A stretch of 64,000 bases of DNA from Leisingera caerulea DSM 24564. Lineage in GTDB: Bacteria > Pseudomonadota > Alphaproteobacteria > Rhodobacterales > Rhodobacteraceae. The translations under genes and the position numbers were made by a program. The stretch covers positions 310,001 to 374,000 of the forward strand of contig NZ_AXBI01000020.1 of NCBI RefSeq assembly GCF_000473325.1, written 5' to 3'. Of the stretch, positions 44,922 through 53,786 are shown piece by piece. Numbering within the stretch: position 1 is the first letter of the stretch; the number at the start of each line of letters is the position of its first letter. A model generated the notes under the pieces. That model saw only the letters and a list, made by a program, of their open reading frames with translations, did not search any database and was not told the origin of the DNA.

Positions 44922-44931
44922 TTTTTCGCAG
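44922..44931 (+). promoter_or_regulatory. TTTTTCGCAG box
   Basis: 43 nt upstream of ATG 44878, with a CTTTCGCAAG at 44901-44910 between them. Confidence 0.5.
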
Positions 44932-45031
44932 ACACTTCCGCAAGCGCGGGAGGGAACGGCAGGAAAGTAAGCATCGCATCGCCTCGAAATTATTCTTGAT
45001 GAGCATAGGAAACGGACCGGAAAATCAAAAG

Positions 45032-45039
45032 TGCGAAAA
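45032..45039 (-). promoter_or_regulatory. TGCGAAAA box
   Basis: Faces the leftward operon in the divergent gap. Confidence 0.45.
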
Positions 45040-45063
45040 CGCCCACCTTGCCCTTGATTATTT

Positions 45064-45073
45064 TTTTTCGCAT
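45064..45073 (+). promoter_or_regulatory. TTTTTCGCAT box with 8-T run
   Basis: CTTGATTA then TTTTTTTTCGCATACT, facing the rightward gene starting at 45126; 25 nt from the opposing copy. Confidence 0.55.
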
Positions 45074-45125
45074 ACTGCCGGGAGGACGCCAGATATCCCG
45101 TTTGGCGCGCAGCAGGAGCAGTGCC

Positions 45126-45767
45126 GTGTCGCCGGAAATTGCAGAAGAAGTCCTCGGAGCCAGTGGGAATTCCATTCTGATCGGTCAGCTGATTGCACGC
45201 CTTGCGGTCAAAACCCCGGACATCCTCTATCGCTCCCAGGATATTCTCGACAATATCGGAAACGATCTCCTGGCCAATGCGTTTACGCTGGCAGCCGCTG
45301 ATCATCTGCGCACGGACAAGGATGAGGGCTGCCAAGCCCATTGGCGCACCGACACCGATGGGGAAGAGGAGATCAATCTCTTCACCGAATTCTGCCGCGC
45401 CCGCTACCTGGAACCAAACACAGAAGACTTCGCGGAGGCCATTGAGGTGATCTCAGCATTGGAGCCTGACGTCCTGAGGAAGGTTCTCGGCCGGCTTGTT
45501 GATAAGGCCGGCGGCCTCTTCATTCTGCAGCCAAATGTCTTCGAGGGGCTTGAAGGGCAAGGCGCCGGAATCCTGATGTCCGCGGGCAGAAAGGAAATCG
45601 ATCCGGAATGTGCCTTCCGGTTCAGCGCCTGCGTCATGACCGCTGGTGATCCGGGCCATATCTTCGTGCTGCGCATGCTGTGCGTGCGTGAGGGTGGCCC
45701 GATGCCGTCGGAAGGTCAGCGGATTTCGGAGATTGGGCTTTCACCCCGATCGCCTACACTTAGCTGA
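45126..45767 (+). CDS. Hypothetical protein
   Basis: 213 aa from GTG 45126 (AGGAG upstream), since the frame to 45048 crosses the element box. Helical and acidic, no recognised domain; a CAFRFSACVMTAGDPGHIF strand pair lies near the C-terminus. First gene of a rightward run to 48833. Confidence 0.75.
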   Translation: MSPEIAEEVLGASGNSILIGQLIARLAVKTPDILYRSQDILDNIGNDLLANAFTLAAADHLRTDKDEGCQAHWRTDTDGEEEINLFTEFCRARYLEPNTEDFAEAIEVISALEPDVLRKVLGRLVDKAGGLFILQPNVFEGLEGQGAGILMSAGRKEIDPECAFRFSACVMTAGDPGHIFVLRMLCVREGGPMPSEGQRISEIGLSPRSPTLS

Positions 45768-45787
45768 GAAAACCAGAGGTACACCCA

Positions 45788-46504
45788 ATGCAGGCGGAAG
45801 CATCAGTTAATCTGATCCTGAAAATTCTGTGCGGCGCTGTAAAGGCGCGCTATGAGCAGCATCCCCATGCGCGAAGATTGCGCCGCTTCGCGGTGGAAAT
45901 CGATAAAGGACTTGTTCTGTTGCGGCCGGATGAAGAAGACGGCCGCTTCAGGGACTTCCATGAAGATCAGATGGCCCGGCCGGATGTGCGGGCCGCACTT
46001 GCCAAGGCTGCAGACCGTTTGAAAGCATCCCTTCCGCCCGGGGCATTCCCCTTTCGCATTGAAGCCAGCATCGAGCTTTATGTCGCCCGCAGCGAAGCTA
46101 AGGCGCAAGCAGAAGACGTCGAGTTCTCCGCGGCAGGCATTCGCAGCAACACCAGCTACACGAGCTGGAGCAAACCCCTTGAGCGGCTTACCGAAAAGCT
46201 TGAGTTATTGCATGAGCGCGAAGCTGAGACCATGGACAAGCATGCCTACTATATCGTCCGCAAACGGCCGGATGGTGAAGGCTTTTCCGGGTTGCAGAAA
46301 TTCTATGCCTCGAGCCCTACGGCCGCCCGTGACAAGGCGCTGATGATCGAATCCCCAGCAGATGCCAAGAGGCTGTTTTCAGGGGCTGTTTCAAGCTTCG
46401 ATGAACGTGTCTTCGAGCGGCTCGATCTGCTGCATGTTTGCCCCGCTGGCCCATCTTTGGCTGACCTTCTGAAGCAGCAGGATAACGCCCCCTCCCCTGC
46501 TTGA
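45788..46504 (+). CDS. Hypothetical protein
   Basis: 238 aa, AGAGG before ATG 45788. Helical with charged segments (RRFAVEIDKGLVLLRPDEED). A second half with HAYYIVRKRPDGEG resembles a small beta module. No family recognised. 26 nt before the HD-kinase. Confidence 0.75.
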   Translation: MQAEASVNLILKILCGAVKARYEQHPHARRLRRFAVEIDKGLVLLRPDEEDGRFRDFHEDQMARPDVRAALAKAADRLKASLPPGAFPFRIEASIELYVARSEAKAQAEDVEFSAAGIRSNTSYTSWSKPLERLTEKLELLHEREAETMDKHAYYIVRKRPDGEGFSGLQKFYASSPTAARDKALMIESPADAKRLFSGAVSSFDERVFERLDLLHVCPAGPSLADLLKQQDNAPSPA

Positions 46505-46530
46505 ACCCCCAATACCGAAGAGGTGAAACC

Positions 46531-47775
46531 GTGACGGCTTGGCTCGATCACATTCTGGCCGGTCCGGCCGATCCGGATCAGATGGCAAGAGATTTTCCCT
46601 GGGCAGCCGCTATGATCGGCTGTCCGCATGACGCCGTTTATCATGCCGAGGGAGATCCTTGGGTTCACACCTGCATGGTCGCCGAGGCTCTGGAAGCCAG
46701 TGACGGCTTTCAGGATCTGCCCGGCGACCACCGGGAGGTCCTGCGCCTGGCGGCGTGGTTCCATGACATCGCAAAGCCGATGACCACCGAAATCATCTGG
46801 GACGAAGAGCAGCAACGCGAACGCGTGCGGCAGCCGGGCCATGCGTCCCGGGGCGCCCGTATTGCGTGGCAGGCCCTCGTGGACGCTGGCTATGATCTGT
46901 TGAAAGCGCGTGATGTCCACACGCTTGTTTTCTGGCACCAGCGGCCGACCCACCTCCTAAGCCAGCGCAATACTCTGCAGCGTGTTGTTGAACTGGGGCA
47001 TGAGCTGCATCACGCAAACTGGGACGACCTGCTGCGCCTGTGCCGCGCCGATCAGGATGGGCGCATTTGCCTTTCCAGGGATGGCGCGGACGACAACCTG
47101 GAGCTGCTGCGCATGTTCATCGAGGAGGCAAACGCGAATGCAGGCGCCGATCTGCTGACGGAGCCTTGGCCGTTCCAGTCGGACGTCGCCCGGCGCCGCT
47201 ATCTGGCAGGCGACCCGGATGACTCCCCGTTCTTCACGCCGCAAGAACCCGGCGGATCGCGCGTCATCATCATGTCGGGACTTCCCGGGTCGGGAAAAGA
47301 CACCGCGATCGCGCAGCATTTCGGGCATATGCCAGTGATCTCCCTGGACGCGCTTCGCAAAGAGATGGGGATCTCGGCAACAGACAATCAGGGCCGCCTG
47401 ATCCAGGCCGGCATCGAGGCCGCAAGGTCGCATCTGCGCGCGGGGCAGGACTTCGTCTGGAACACGACCGGTATCACGGCGCAACTTCGGCAGAAGATCA
47501 TCGGGCTGTCCCGCGGGTATGATGCCCGTGTTGACGCCGTTTCGATTGATGTTCCGGCCAGTATCGCCATCTCACGCAACCGCGGCAGGAAGGATCCCCT
47601 GCCCGATGCGGCGATTGAGAAGCTGGCACGCAAAAGAGAACCGGTCATGGCCGCAGAGGTGCATGGCCTGTGGTCAGTGGATGCGGACCTGCAGCTGCGG
47701 CCGGTATTTGGCGGCGACGCCATCACTCGGTATGCGAATTTTGAACCGGACTATCTTGAAGGAGCCAGACCATGA
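46531..47775 (+). CDS. HD-domain / P-loop kinase fusion
   Basis: 414 aa from GTG 46531 (AGAGG upstream); a TTG at 46501 overlapping the previous stop is less likely. HD hydrolase first: H46, WFHDIAKP (H78, D79), then VFWHQRP (H136) and DLLRLCRADQDGR, close to the HD module of CCA-adding enzyme-like proteins. A P-loop kinase follows from about 243: GLPGSGKDT (250-258), SLDALRKEMG, and a lid RNRGRKDP, as in T4 polynucleotide kinase. Such fusions would act on 5'-OH ends and 2',3'-cyclic phosphates of RNA. It belongs with the RNA ligase (16945) and Pnkp-like (36505) proteins in function, though it is elsewhere on the map. Confidence 0.85.
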   Translation: MTAWLDHILAGPADPDQMARDFPWAAAMIGCPHDAVYHAEGDPWVHTCMVAEALEASDGFQDLPGDHREVLRLAAWFHDIAKPMTTEIIWDEEQQRERVRQPGHASRGARIAWQALVDAGYDLLKARDVHTLVFWHQRPTHLLSQRNTLQRVVELGHELHHANWDDLLRLCRADQDGRICLSRDGADDNLELLRMFIEEANANAGADLLTEPWPFQSDVARRRYLAGDPDDSPFFTPQEPGGSRVIIMSGLPGSGKDTAIAQHFGHMPVISLDALRKEMGISATDNQGRLIQAGIEAARSHLRAGQDFVWNTTGITAQLRQKIIGLSRGYDARVDAVSIDVPASIAISRNRGRKDPLPDAAIEKLARKREPVMAAEVHGLWSVDADLQLRPVFGGDAITRYANFEPDYLEGARP

Positions 47776-48083
47776 CGCGGACGCCGGAAGAACTGCTTGC
47801 CCTTGCCTGCCGGTTCCATATCGGTGCAGACATCTACGTCGAGCGCCGCGGGCCTGACAGCTGGGCTGTATGCACCGCCTCGCGCTGCTGCATCAATACC
47901 GATTTCGAGCGTGAGCTGGAGCCCTTCCCGTCCAGCCGCAGCGAGAGCTTCCTTGCCCGGACGCGCTTTGCTTCCCTCGATGAGGCTGTCAGCCATGCGG
48001 AGGCCTACCTCCAGTTCGCAAAGGAAGAGATGCGCAGGCACTCCACGGACCTTGCCGAAACAGAAACAAGCCAGGAAGCCTGA
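47772..48083 (+). CDS. Small hypothetical protein
   Basis: 103 aa, ATGA-coupled to the HD-kinase gene. Contains DSWAVCTASRCCINTDFE (three Cys) and a C-terminal helix. Possible accessory partner of the kinase, by position only. Confidence 0.7.
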   Translation: MTRTPEELLALACRFHIGADIYVERRGPDSWAVCTASRCCINTDFERELEPFPSSRSESFLARTRFASLDEAVSHAEAYLQFAKEEMRRHSTDLAETETSQEA

Positions 48084-48086
48084 ACC

Positions 48087-48833
48087 ATGCCCATTATCGC
48101 CTCTCAGCATCGCTGGAAAGACAAGGACCATCTCGCCCATCTGCGCAAGGACTGGCCTGACGACTGCAAAGTCCAATGGGGCGGATCGGGGATCGTGCTC
48201 GGCGAGAAAAAGGGTCCGCGTCAAACCGCTTTCTTCGAGGCGTTCCCCAAGAGCGGCGGCTTCATCCGCGGCGAGGGAGCCACCATTGAGGAGGCGGAAA
48301 ACAATGCTTTCCGGCGTTTTCAGAAAGAAGCCGCCTGCCAGCATCAGTGGGGCCGGCGCGGATACACGAACGGCGGCTGCCGCTGCACCCGCTGCGGCGC
48401 CTTTAATACGGTCATGAAACCCGTTGTGAAGCTTGGCAGTTACCGCGACCCGATCAAGTCGATCGAGATTGAAATCGCAATTAGTCTTCACGGACTCGCC
48501 CGGTCAAGAAGAAGCGATCGGGACGGAAACAACACCTCCCGTAAAATCTGGCTTCGGCTGCGCCGCGCCGGAATTGACCTCCCCCCAATTCCAGATAAGC
48601 CTGAACCCGAAAATCATGATGATCCCTTCGCTCCAAGCCCCTTCGCGGCCGCATGCCGGGTGGCGATCTTCAGCTATTTTGATGCCCATGGCGGTTTGGA
48701 TCTGCTTGAAGGCCGGGGTGATCTTCAAACGATGCAGGGCTTCTTTGATGGGATGAGCTTTACCTGCATTAAATGGGACTACCAGAACTGGCTCGAAAGC
48801 AAGGAGGAGAGCGCTCCTGCGCCGGACATGTGA
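48087..48833 (+). CDS. Hypothetical protein with zinc-ribbon-like centre
   Basis: 248 aa. CQHQWGRRGYTNGGCRCTRC gives a likely Zn site of Cys/His residues at about 84-103. The C-terminal ~120 residues are helical with Trp (KWDYQNWLESKEE). Starts 4 nt after the previous stop. No family recognised. Confidence 0.75.
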   Translation: MPIIASQHRWKDKDHLAHLRKDWPDDCKVQWGGSGIVLGEKKGPRQTAFFEAFPKSGGFIRGEGATIEEAENNAFRRFQKEAACQHQWGRRGYTNGGCRCTRCGAFNTVMKPVVKLGSYRDPIKSIEIEIAISLHGLARSRRSDRDGNNTSRKIWLRLRRAGIDLPPIPDKPEPENHDDPFAPSPFAAACRVAIFSYFDAHGGLDLLEGRGDLQTMQGFFDGMSFTCIKWDYQNWLESKEESAPAPDM

Positions 48834-48979
48834 GCCGGGACGCCGAACCTGCGTAACGCTCGTCCTGAGGCGATTGCGAGGACGGGCAAATTCGAAATTC
48901 TCCGCGCTGGACGCTGCGCGCCCGGCATGCTCCTCTCCCGTGGCCCACTGTGTGCTTCGAACTGAAAGGATTCTCCCGC

Positions 48980-49339
48980 ATGGCGAATGACCTGACCGCG
49001 CGCGTTTCGCTTGAAGACGCTCTGAATGAGGTGCCGGTGGCCGTTGCGGACTTCTTCCGGCGCCTGGACGGGCAGCCGGAGTTCCGGGTAACGCCGCTGC
49101 GCATGCAGATCACTATCCATTACCGGGACCAGAAGGCTGGGGGCTTCAACCGGTCGACTGGCGAATGGTACATCTCCAAGCTGCTCGTCGAGGGCACCAG
49201 CGGTGCCGAGGTGCTGGAGCGGCACGGCTTCCTGCGCAAGGAGAGCGGCGCTCGGCATGTTTATTGGGGCTTGAGAGATCCGGAAAGCGCCGCCGTGTTT
49301 CAAGCCGCGCTCGCCGAAATCTTGAAGCGGCCGATCTGA
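48980..49339 (+). CDS. Hypothetical protein
   Basis: 119 aa from ATG 48980 (AAGGA upstream). Alpha/beta: EFRVTPLRMQITIHYRDQ, then EWYISKLLVEGTSG and RHVYWGLRDPES. The 146 bp before it hold no gene. Function unknown. Confidence 0.75.
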   Translation: MANDLTARVSLEDALNEVPVAVADFFRRLDGQPEFRVTPLRMQITIHYRDQKAGGFNRSTGEWYISKLLVEGTSGAEVLERHGFLRKESGARHVYWGLRDPESAAVFQAALAEILKRPI

Positions 49340-49345
49340 GCAATT

Positions 49346-49363
49346 CCGGCCCTGACAGGCCGG
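49346..49363. terminator. Short convergent hairpin
   Basis: CCGGCC-CTGACA-GGCCGG between converging genes; no T-run. Confidence 0.35.
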
Positions 49364-49372
49364 CATCCCCAT

Positions 49373-49891
49373 CTATTTCTCGAAAGGATCCAGTGCGGAC
49401 GGCGCCGGACTGGAGAGGAAGTCATCCAGCTCCTGAAGTGCCTCCAGGAACTTTGGAAACACGTCCCTCATTCGCTCGAGGTTGGCAGTCACCAGATCCT
49501 CGCGCAACTCATTTGCATAGTTGTGGTTGACCACATGTCTGAATGCACGAAGCTCGTTGACGTCCGGGTACCATTCTTCAGAAACCAGAGCGGGCCGAAT
49601 GCCCTTCCGTGGAGAGGCCACCTGATCGAGAATATCCTGGTGAGATGACCCGCCTCCCGGCACAAATCCATCAACATCACGGCAGACCACTTTCATGACG
49701 TCTTCCATACCGTTGTAGATATTATGCAGAGCTGTGGCGACAGTCGTAATCGCGGCCCATCGCAAGGGCGCGACCTCAGTGTCAAACGGCTTCAACGCAA
49801 GAAATTCATCAAGCCGGCCCATTTCGCTCTGAGCTCCATTGATCTTCTTGGTCGCTGCAAGCAATGGCGGCGAAGCGAATTCAATGCTCAA
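49373..49891 (-). CDS. hepT: HepT-like HEPN toxin
   Basis: 172 aa from a probable TTG at 49891 (GGAGG 6-7 nt upstream), just inside the end of the nucleotidyltransferase gene. HEPN-type ribonuclease: the catalytic RX4HXY motif is seen as R118-HVVN-H123-N-Y125. Downstream of and overlapping a MntA-like gene, the usual order for this toxin-antitoxin type, in which MntA adds AMP to the HepT tyrosine. It is somewhat longer than typical HepT. Lower G+C than the neighbours. Likely cleaves RNA when released, giving the replicon stability or defence. Confidence 0.8.
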   Translation of the reverse strand: MSIEFASPPLLAATKKINGAQSEMGRLDEFLALKPFDTEVAPLRWAAITTVATALHNIYNGMEDVMKVVCRDVDGFVPGGGSSHQDILDQVASPRKGIRPALVSEEWYPDVNELRAFRHVVNHNYANELREDLVTANLERMRDVFPKFLEALQELDDFLSSPAPSALDPFEK

Positions 49892-50195
49892 GAATAGCCT
49901 CCACCGTGCTTTCCGAGAGATCCTGCTCAAAGAACAGGTCCAAACCGATTTTGGCTTCCGCAGCCGCCGCTTCAGCTATCTTGCGGGCTTTTTGCCGACA
50001 GTCAGGGCTTAGATTTCCAAGGATCATCAGATCGATATCTGAATGCTCCCGGAAATCGCCTTTTTCCAGGGAGCCAAACAGCCGGTGATCGATCCCCGCG
50101 CGCGTCAAGGCTGAATGAATCCGCTTCCAGGCGGATGTTGCCGCCTGAAGGCGATACTGCCTTCGCTGATCCAAAATCGCCTCAAACCTGGTCAT
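49881..50195 (-). CDS. mntA: MntA-like nucleotidyltransferase antitoxin
   Basis: 104 aa from ATG 50195 (GGAGA upstream). Minimal nucleotidyltransferase with GSX10DXD motif: G41, S42, D53, D55 (FGSLEKGD, SDIDLMIL), and a third carboxylate in GLDLFF (D86). Predicted to AMPylate the HEPN partner and silence it. Overlaps the HepT-like gene by 11 nt. The fold is complete, so the pair appears functional. Confidence 0.85.
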   Translation of the reverse strand: MTRFEAILDQRRQYRLQAATSAWKRIHSALTRAGIDHRLFGSLEKGDFREHSDIDLMILGNLSPDCRQKARKIAEAAAAEAKIGLDLFFEQDLSESTVEAILEH

Positions 50196-50276
50196 AGAGT
50201 TCTCCATGAAATCAATATAATGGAGTTCAGCCGAAATGTCAGGACTCTGCGGCGCAGCCAGAAGACGTGCGGGCAT

Positions 50277-51455
50277 TTAATTTTCTGCCAGCCCCGCCAG
50301 GCGCGGCCGGATCGCATTTATGAGCCGGTTGCCGACATCAAGCAGCCAGTCCAGCTGGTCCTGCTCATCAGAAAAGTCTTCAAGCCTGACCTCGTAGCCG
50401 ATCGTGTCCCGCTGATCAGGCATTCCGAAAGTGTGAAAGCGCAAACCCGAAAGCCCCGTATCTGAACGCAGATCCTCCTCTTCACAAGCGAGGAGAGCGT
50501 AGACCTCCCCTGCCCCCTTGCCGGACAGGAAGAAGCCGATGTGACCATTCCCGGTGCTTCGGTATGCAGTCAAACCCGCCTCGCCGGGCAATGGCAGCCG
50601 GACCCAATTGTCCCCGCCGTGCCGCGGTGCGGGCTGATCCGGGTGGTCGAAAACGGCCGTGTCGATGTAGCGCTGCCAAAAGGCCCTGTTCACGGCGCGG
50701 CGGCTTGCGGCCTCCGGGTTCGAAATCGCCTCTACAGCATCCGCTTCACCGCTTTGAACCTCAACGGCCGCCCCATCCGGCGCCACCAGAACGGTCTGCC
50801 GATGGACCTCAGTCCGAAAGGGAATGCTAGGCACAACAAGCCTCTCACCCCCAGCGCCGGTCCAAATCTGAAACTCAACCAGGGCAAGACGCGCCCCCTG
50901 CCCCCGCAAGTGCCCGGCAATAGCGTCAACGTCTTCCCGCATCCCGTCTCCGGCCACGATGAGATCGAAGTCTCCATTGCGCAGGCTCCGGGACACCGCG
51001 TCCGTAAAGGCTGCCTCTTGCAAGCAGCCGCCACAGGCCGCCGCCTTGGCGTAGATCGGATTTTCACCGGCATAGCCCCGGTGCGCCTTCAGATATGCGG
51101 TGAGATCCGCGTAGCTCCAGCGCCGCAGCAATGCGGCATATTCCAGGATCTGGGCAATGACCTCCCGGCGCGCCTGAGGATTGCGCCAGAGCTTGCATTC
51201 AACCAGCACCAGGCGGCCGCGCGGGGTCACGGCAAGCATATCGAGAAACACGCGTCCGGAGGCGGAGGGCAACCCCAGCTCCCGCGCGATCGGCACCACC
51301 TCTCCGGCGCCCGGATCGATCTCCTCCATCGGAAGGACAGCCGGGTTTTCAAAGATCAGATCTTGCAGCCATTTTTCCGGAAAGGGCGCCCCGGCAATGT
51401 TGCGCTCCAAAAAGCTGGCAGGCTTGCCCTGCACGTCCAGGAGGATCGATTTCAT
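50277..51455 (-). CDS. PD-(D/E)XK-like nuclease domain protein
   Basis: 392 aa. The N-half carries a PD-(D/E)XK core: FLDMLAV (D72), VLVECKLW (E86, K88) and a helix QILEYAALL (Q102), as in DUF4268-type restriction-like and NucS-like proteins. The C-half (about 200-392) is unassigned and may recognise DNA or protein. It sits upstream of the MntA/HepT pair in the same direction, 81 nt away, so a small defence island is plausible. Stand-alone activity not shown. Confidence 0.75.
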   Translation of the reverse strand: MKSILLDVQGKPASFLERNIAGAPFPEKWLQDLIFENPAVLPMEEIDPGAGEVVPIARELGLPSASGRVFLDMLAVTPRGRLVLVECKLWRNPQARREVIAQILEYAALLRRWSYADLTAYLKAHRGYAGENPIYAKAAACGGCLQEAAFTDAVSRSLRNGDFDLIVAGDGMREDVDAIAGHLRGQGARLALVEFQIWTGAGGERLVVPSIPFRTEVHRQTVLVAPDGAAVEVQSGEADAVEAISNPEAASRRAVNRAFWQRYIDTAVFDHPDQPAPRHGGDNWVRLPLPGEAGLTAYRSTGNGHIGFFLSGKGAGEVYALLACEEEDLRSDTGLSGLRFHTFGMPDQRDTIGYEVRLEDFSDEQDQLDWLLDVGNRLINAIRPRLAGLAEN

Positions 51456-51563
51456 GATTTCACCGGCGCTTTGATTTGTGGTTCGGGCACAGGCTAACCG
51501 ATGCGCCGTAGAGATCCATGCCCGCGGTTAACAGGACTGCAGATCCCGCCTATGGTGGGGCGC

Positions 51564-52226
51564 ATGTGCAACCTTTATGCCAACACCTCAACGCAGGACC
51601 TGATGCGAAAGCTGTTCGAGCTGCCGCGGGAGCGGGACCGGCTTGGAAACGCGGAACCGCGCCGTGCGATCTTTCCCAAGTATCCCGGACCCGTCCTTCG
51701 TTTGGACGCGGCCGAGGAGCCGGAACTTGTCGAGATGGGCTGGGGGTTCATCCTGCCGCAGAAATCAAAGAAGACCGGCAAGCCCATCCTGCCGAAAGCG
51801 GTCAACAACGCCCGGGATGACAAAGTTCAGACCTCGCGCTTCTGGAAGGCATCTTTCGAGGAGAGGCGGTGCCTGATACCGGCCACGAGCTTTTGCGAAG
51901 CCAAGGGCCGCAACCCCGCCGTCTACCATTGGTTTGGAGTGGACGGCCGCAGCCCGTTCTGCTTCGCCGGAATTTGGCGCGAAAGCAAATCCGGCTACGG
52001 CAAGGGCGACGGCGCCATCGAGACCTACTCGATGCTCACGACGACCCCGAATGCGCTGGTAAAGCAGATTCACCCGGACCGGATGCCGGTCATCCTCGAT
52101 CAGGCGGATTGGACCGCCTGGCTGAACGGCACGCCGGAGGAAGCGGCAAAGCTCCTGCGCCCCTTTCCGGCGGACCGCATGGAGATCATTGAAGACGGCG
52201 AAGATCTGAAATCCGAACCGACCTGA
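51564..52226 (+). CDS. SOS-response-associated peptidase (SRAP/YedK/HMCES)
   Basis: 220 aa from ATG 51564, so that Cys2 becomes the N-terminal nucleophile after Met removal. Forms a thiazolidine crosslink with abasic sites in single-stranded DNA. Conserved residues visible: C2, N82 (NNAR), E112 (FCEAKG), H170 with RMP (QIHPDRMPVIL). The longer frame from 51501 would bury the Cys and is rejected. Fits the DNA-damage theme with Pol IV, RecJ and the SNF2 helicase. Stands alone between two leftward genes. Confidence 0.93.
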   Translation: MCNLYANTSTQDLMRKLFELPRERDRLGNAEPRRAIFPKYPGPVLRLDAAEEPELVEMGWGFILPQKSKKTGKPILPKAVNNARDDKVQTSRFWKASFEERRCLIPATSFCEAKGRNPAVYHWFGVDGRSPFCFAGIWRESKSGYGKGDGAIETYSMLTTTPNALVKQIHPDRMPVILDQADWTAWLNGTPEEAAKLLRPFPADRMEIIEDGEDLKSEPT

Positions 52227-52274
52227 AGCGGCACTTAACTGCCCAGCTGCAGAAGATGCAGGCCCTTGGAGCAA

Positions 52275-52955
52275 TCACGCACCCTTTCTCTCGTCAGTCT
52301 TATACAGATAGTTGCAAATTTTTTCTGTAGCACGGAGAGGAAGTTTGCCGCCAAATACGCGTTCTCCGTCGCTCACAGTAATTCGTTTGGAACTTGTTAG
52401 ACAGCGAATGTGAATCGAAACCTGCGCCTGAGGCAGATGTAACGTTACCGGATGTGCAGCATACATGTTTTCTGCTGGATATACGGAGCCAATAATTGCT
52501 GAAAGCTCATCATCTTGCGCAGCGTCTATCTGCTCTGCAACTTGAGCAGATGTCAGAAATGCGGAATCCAATCCCCTTGGAAAGGCGGCCTTTTGATACT
52601 CGCGGCAGATAAAGTCCGCCTCATCCGGATGCGCGGGCTCTTTCTCGTCAAACAAAAAGCCTTCAGAGATGACGTATGCCTTACTATGAAGCAGCTCTCC
52701 GCCTTCTCGGAGCACGTAGTGACATGAAGCCTTTCGTCGGCTGATTGAACTGAAGACAGCCCCCTCGACAATGACCGTCAGTTTATCGTGATCAAGCTCG
52801 ATATTGTCGATCGAAACTGATTCAAGACCGTCCATTTTGCCGTTGTTATAGTGGACCTCTGAGCTGGCTGACACGAGGTTCTCACCAGCTGAGGCAAGGG
52901 AGGTGGTAGAAATGAATGCTGCCACAAGGGCGGATGCGAGTTTGATATCGATCAT
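52275..52955 (-). CDS. Secreted hypothetical protein, low G+C
   Basis: 226 aa, ATG 52955 with AGGAAAA upstream. Sec signal peptide (LASALVAAFISTTSLASA, cleavage near residue 23). The mature part has four Cys (SCHYV, FICREY, IRCLTSS, KICNYL), possibly two disulfides. Close to 48% G+C over its body, well below the neighbours, so probably acquired separately. No family recognised. Confidence 0.75.
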   Translation of the reverse strand: MIDIKLASALVAAFISTTSLASAGENLVSASSEVHYNNGKMDGLESVSIDNIELDHDKLTVIVEGAVFSSISRRKASCHYVLREGGELLHSKAYVISEGFLFDEKEPAHPDEADFICREYQKAAFPRGLDSAFLTSAQVAEQIDAAQDDELSAIIGSVYPAENMYAAHPVTLHLPQAQVSIHIRCLTSSKRITVSDGERVFGGKLPLRATEKICNYLYKTDERKGA

Positions 52956-53007
52956 ATTGCTTTTCCTGAATTTCGTTGGCGGTTTATGAGTAAGTTCTTG
53001 GTCTTGT

Positions 53008-53718
53008 TCACATGACCGGCGAGATATCTGCCTTGAGAGCCCTCACCCGCTCGACCATGCCCTCCAGCTCGGCTTGCTCTGCCGCACGCAGCTCTGAACG
53101 GCCCGGGTATGTGTCGCCCGCTTCCGGCTCGTCCGCGTAGCTGCCCCACCAGGGCACGCTCACCACATGCGGCTCATCCTCATCTGAAATCCAGAACTCG
53201 CCTTCCGCAGGCAGATGCTCCCGCAGGCTCATCGGCTCTGTGCCTGGACGATCAGTGAAGCTGTCCGCAACCCGGCGCAAAATCGGGGAAGCCGCTGTCG
53301 TCTGCGGGCCCTCCCGGGAGCTGCCGTCCACGTTGTCTCTGCCACTGAACCAGACACCCCCGTCAACCTCGAACAGGACGCCGAAATGCCAGCTCGCTTT
53401 GATCTTGCCACTGGCGGCCTTGAGGCCGGTGCGATTTCCAGCTTCATCTTCCAGCACGACATGCACGGTTTTGTCGAGCTGCATGCCGTCGATACCGCAG
53501 ATCGTTGTGTCCGAGCCATAGACGGCCATGTCCGGATTGCAGGTGAAATGGACCTTCGAGAGCTGGTGCGTCTGGCCGGTCACCTCGTCGACATAGCCGC
53601 CCCTGTGATCAACCTGACCGTCACCCATGACCATTGCGGCAACGCGTTCATTCTGATCATCAGTCAGTTCCAACTCGGTCTCGACCTCGAAGGTCATCTT
53701 CCGCAACGCGCCGGTCAT
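53008..53718 (-). CDS. Hypothetical protein
   Basis: 236 aa from ATG 53718 with GGAGAG upstream; the track-length frame to 53922 overlaps the methyltransferase. N-terminal beta-rich domain with an FTCNPD segment, and a second beta region SWHFGVLFEVDGGVWFSG. Acidic C-terminus. Function unknown. Confidence 0.7.
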   Translation of the reverse strand: MTGALRKMTFEVETELELTDDQNERVAAMVMGDGQVDHRGGYVDEVTGQTHQLSKVHFTCNPDMAVYGSDTTICGIDGMQLDKTVHVVLEDEAGNRTGLKAASGKIKASWHFGVLFEVDGGVWFSGRDNVDGSSREGPQTTAASPILRRVADSFTDRPGTEPMSLREHLPAEGEFWISDEDEPHVVSVPWWGSYADEPEAGDTYPGRSELRAAEQAELEGMVERVRALKADISPVM

Positions 53719-53786
53719 ATCTTCACTCTCCGCATGATTTCGGTTTCTCGCATCTTGCAAGGGTCTGGCGAAAACCCATAGCCTGA

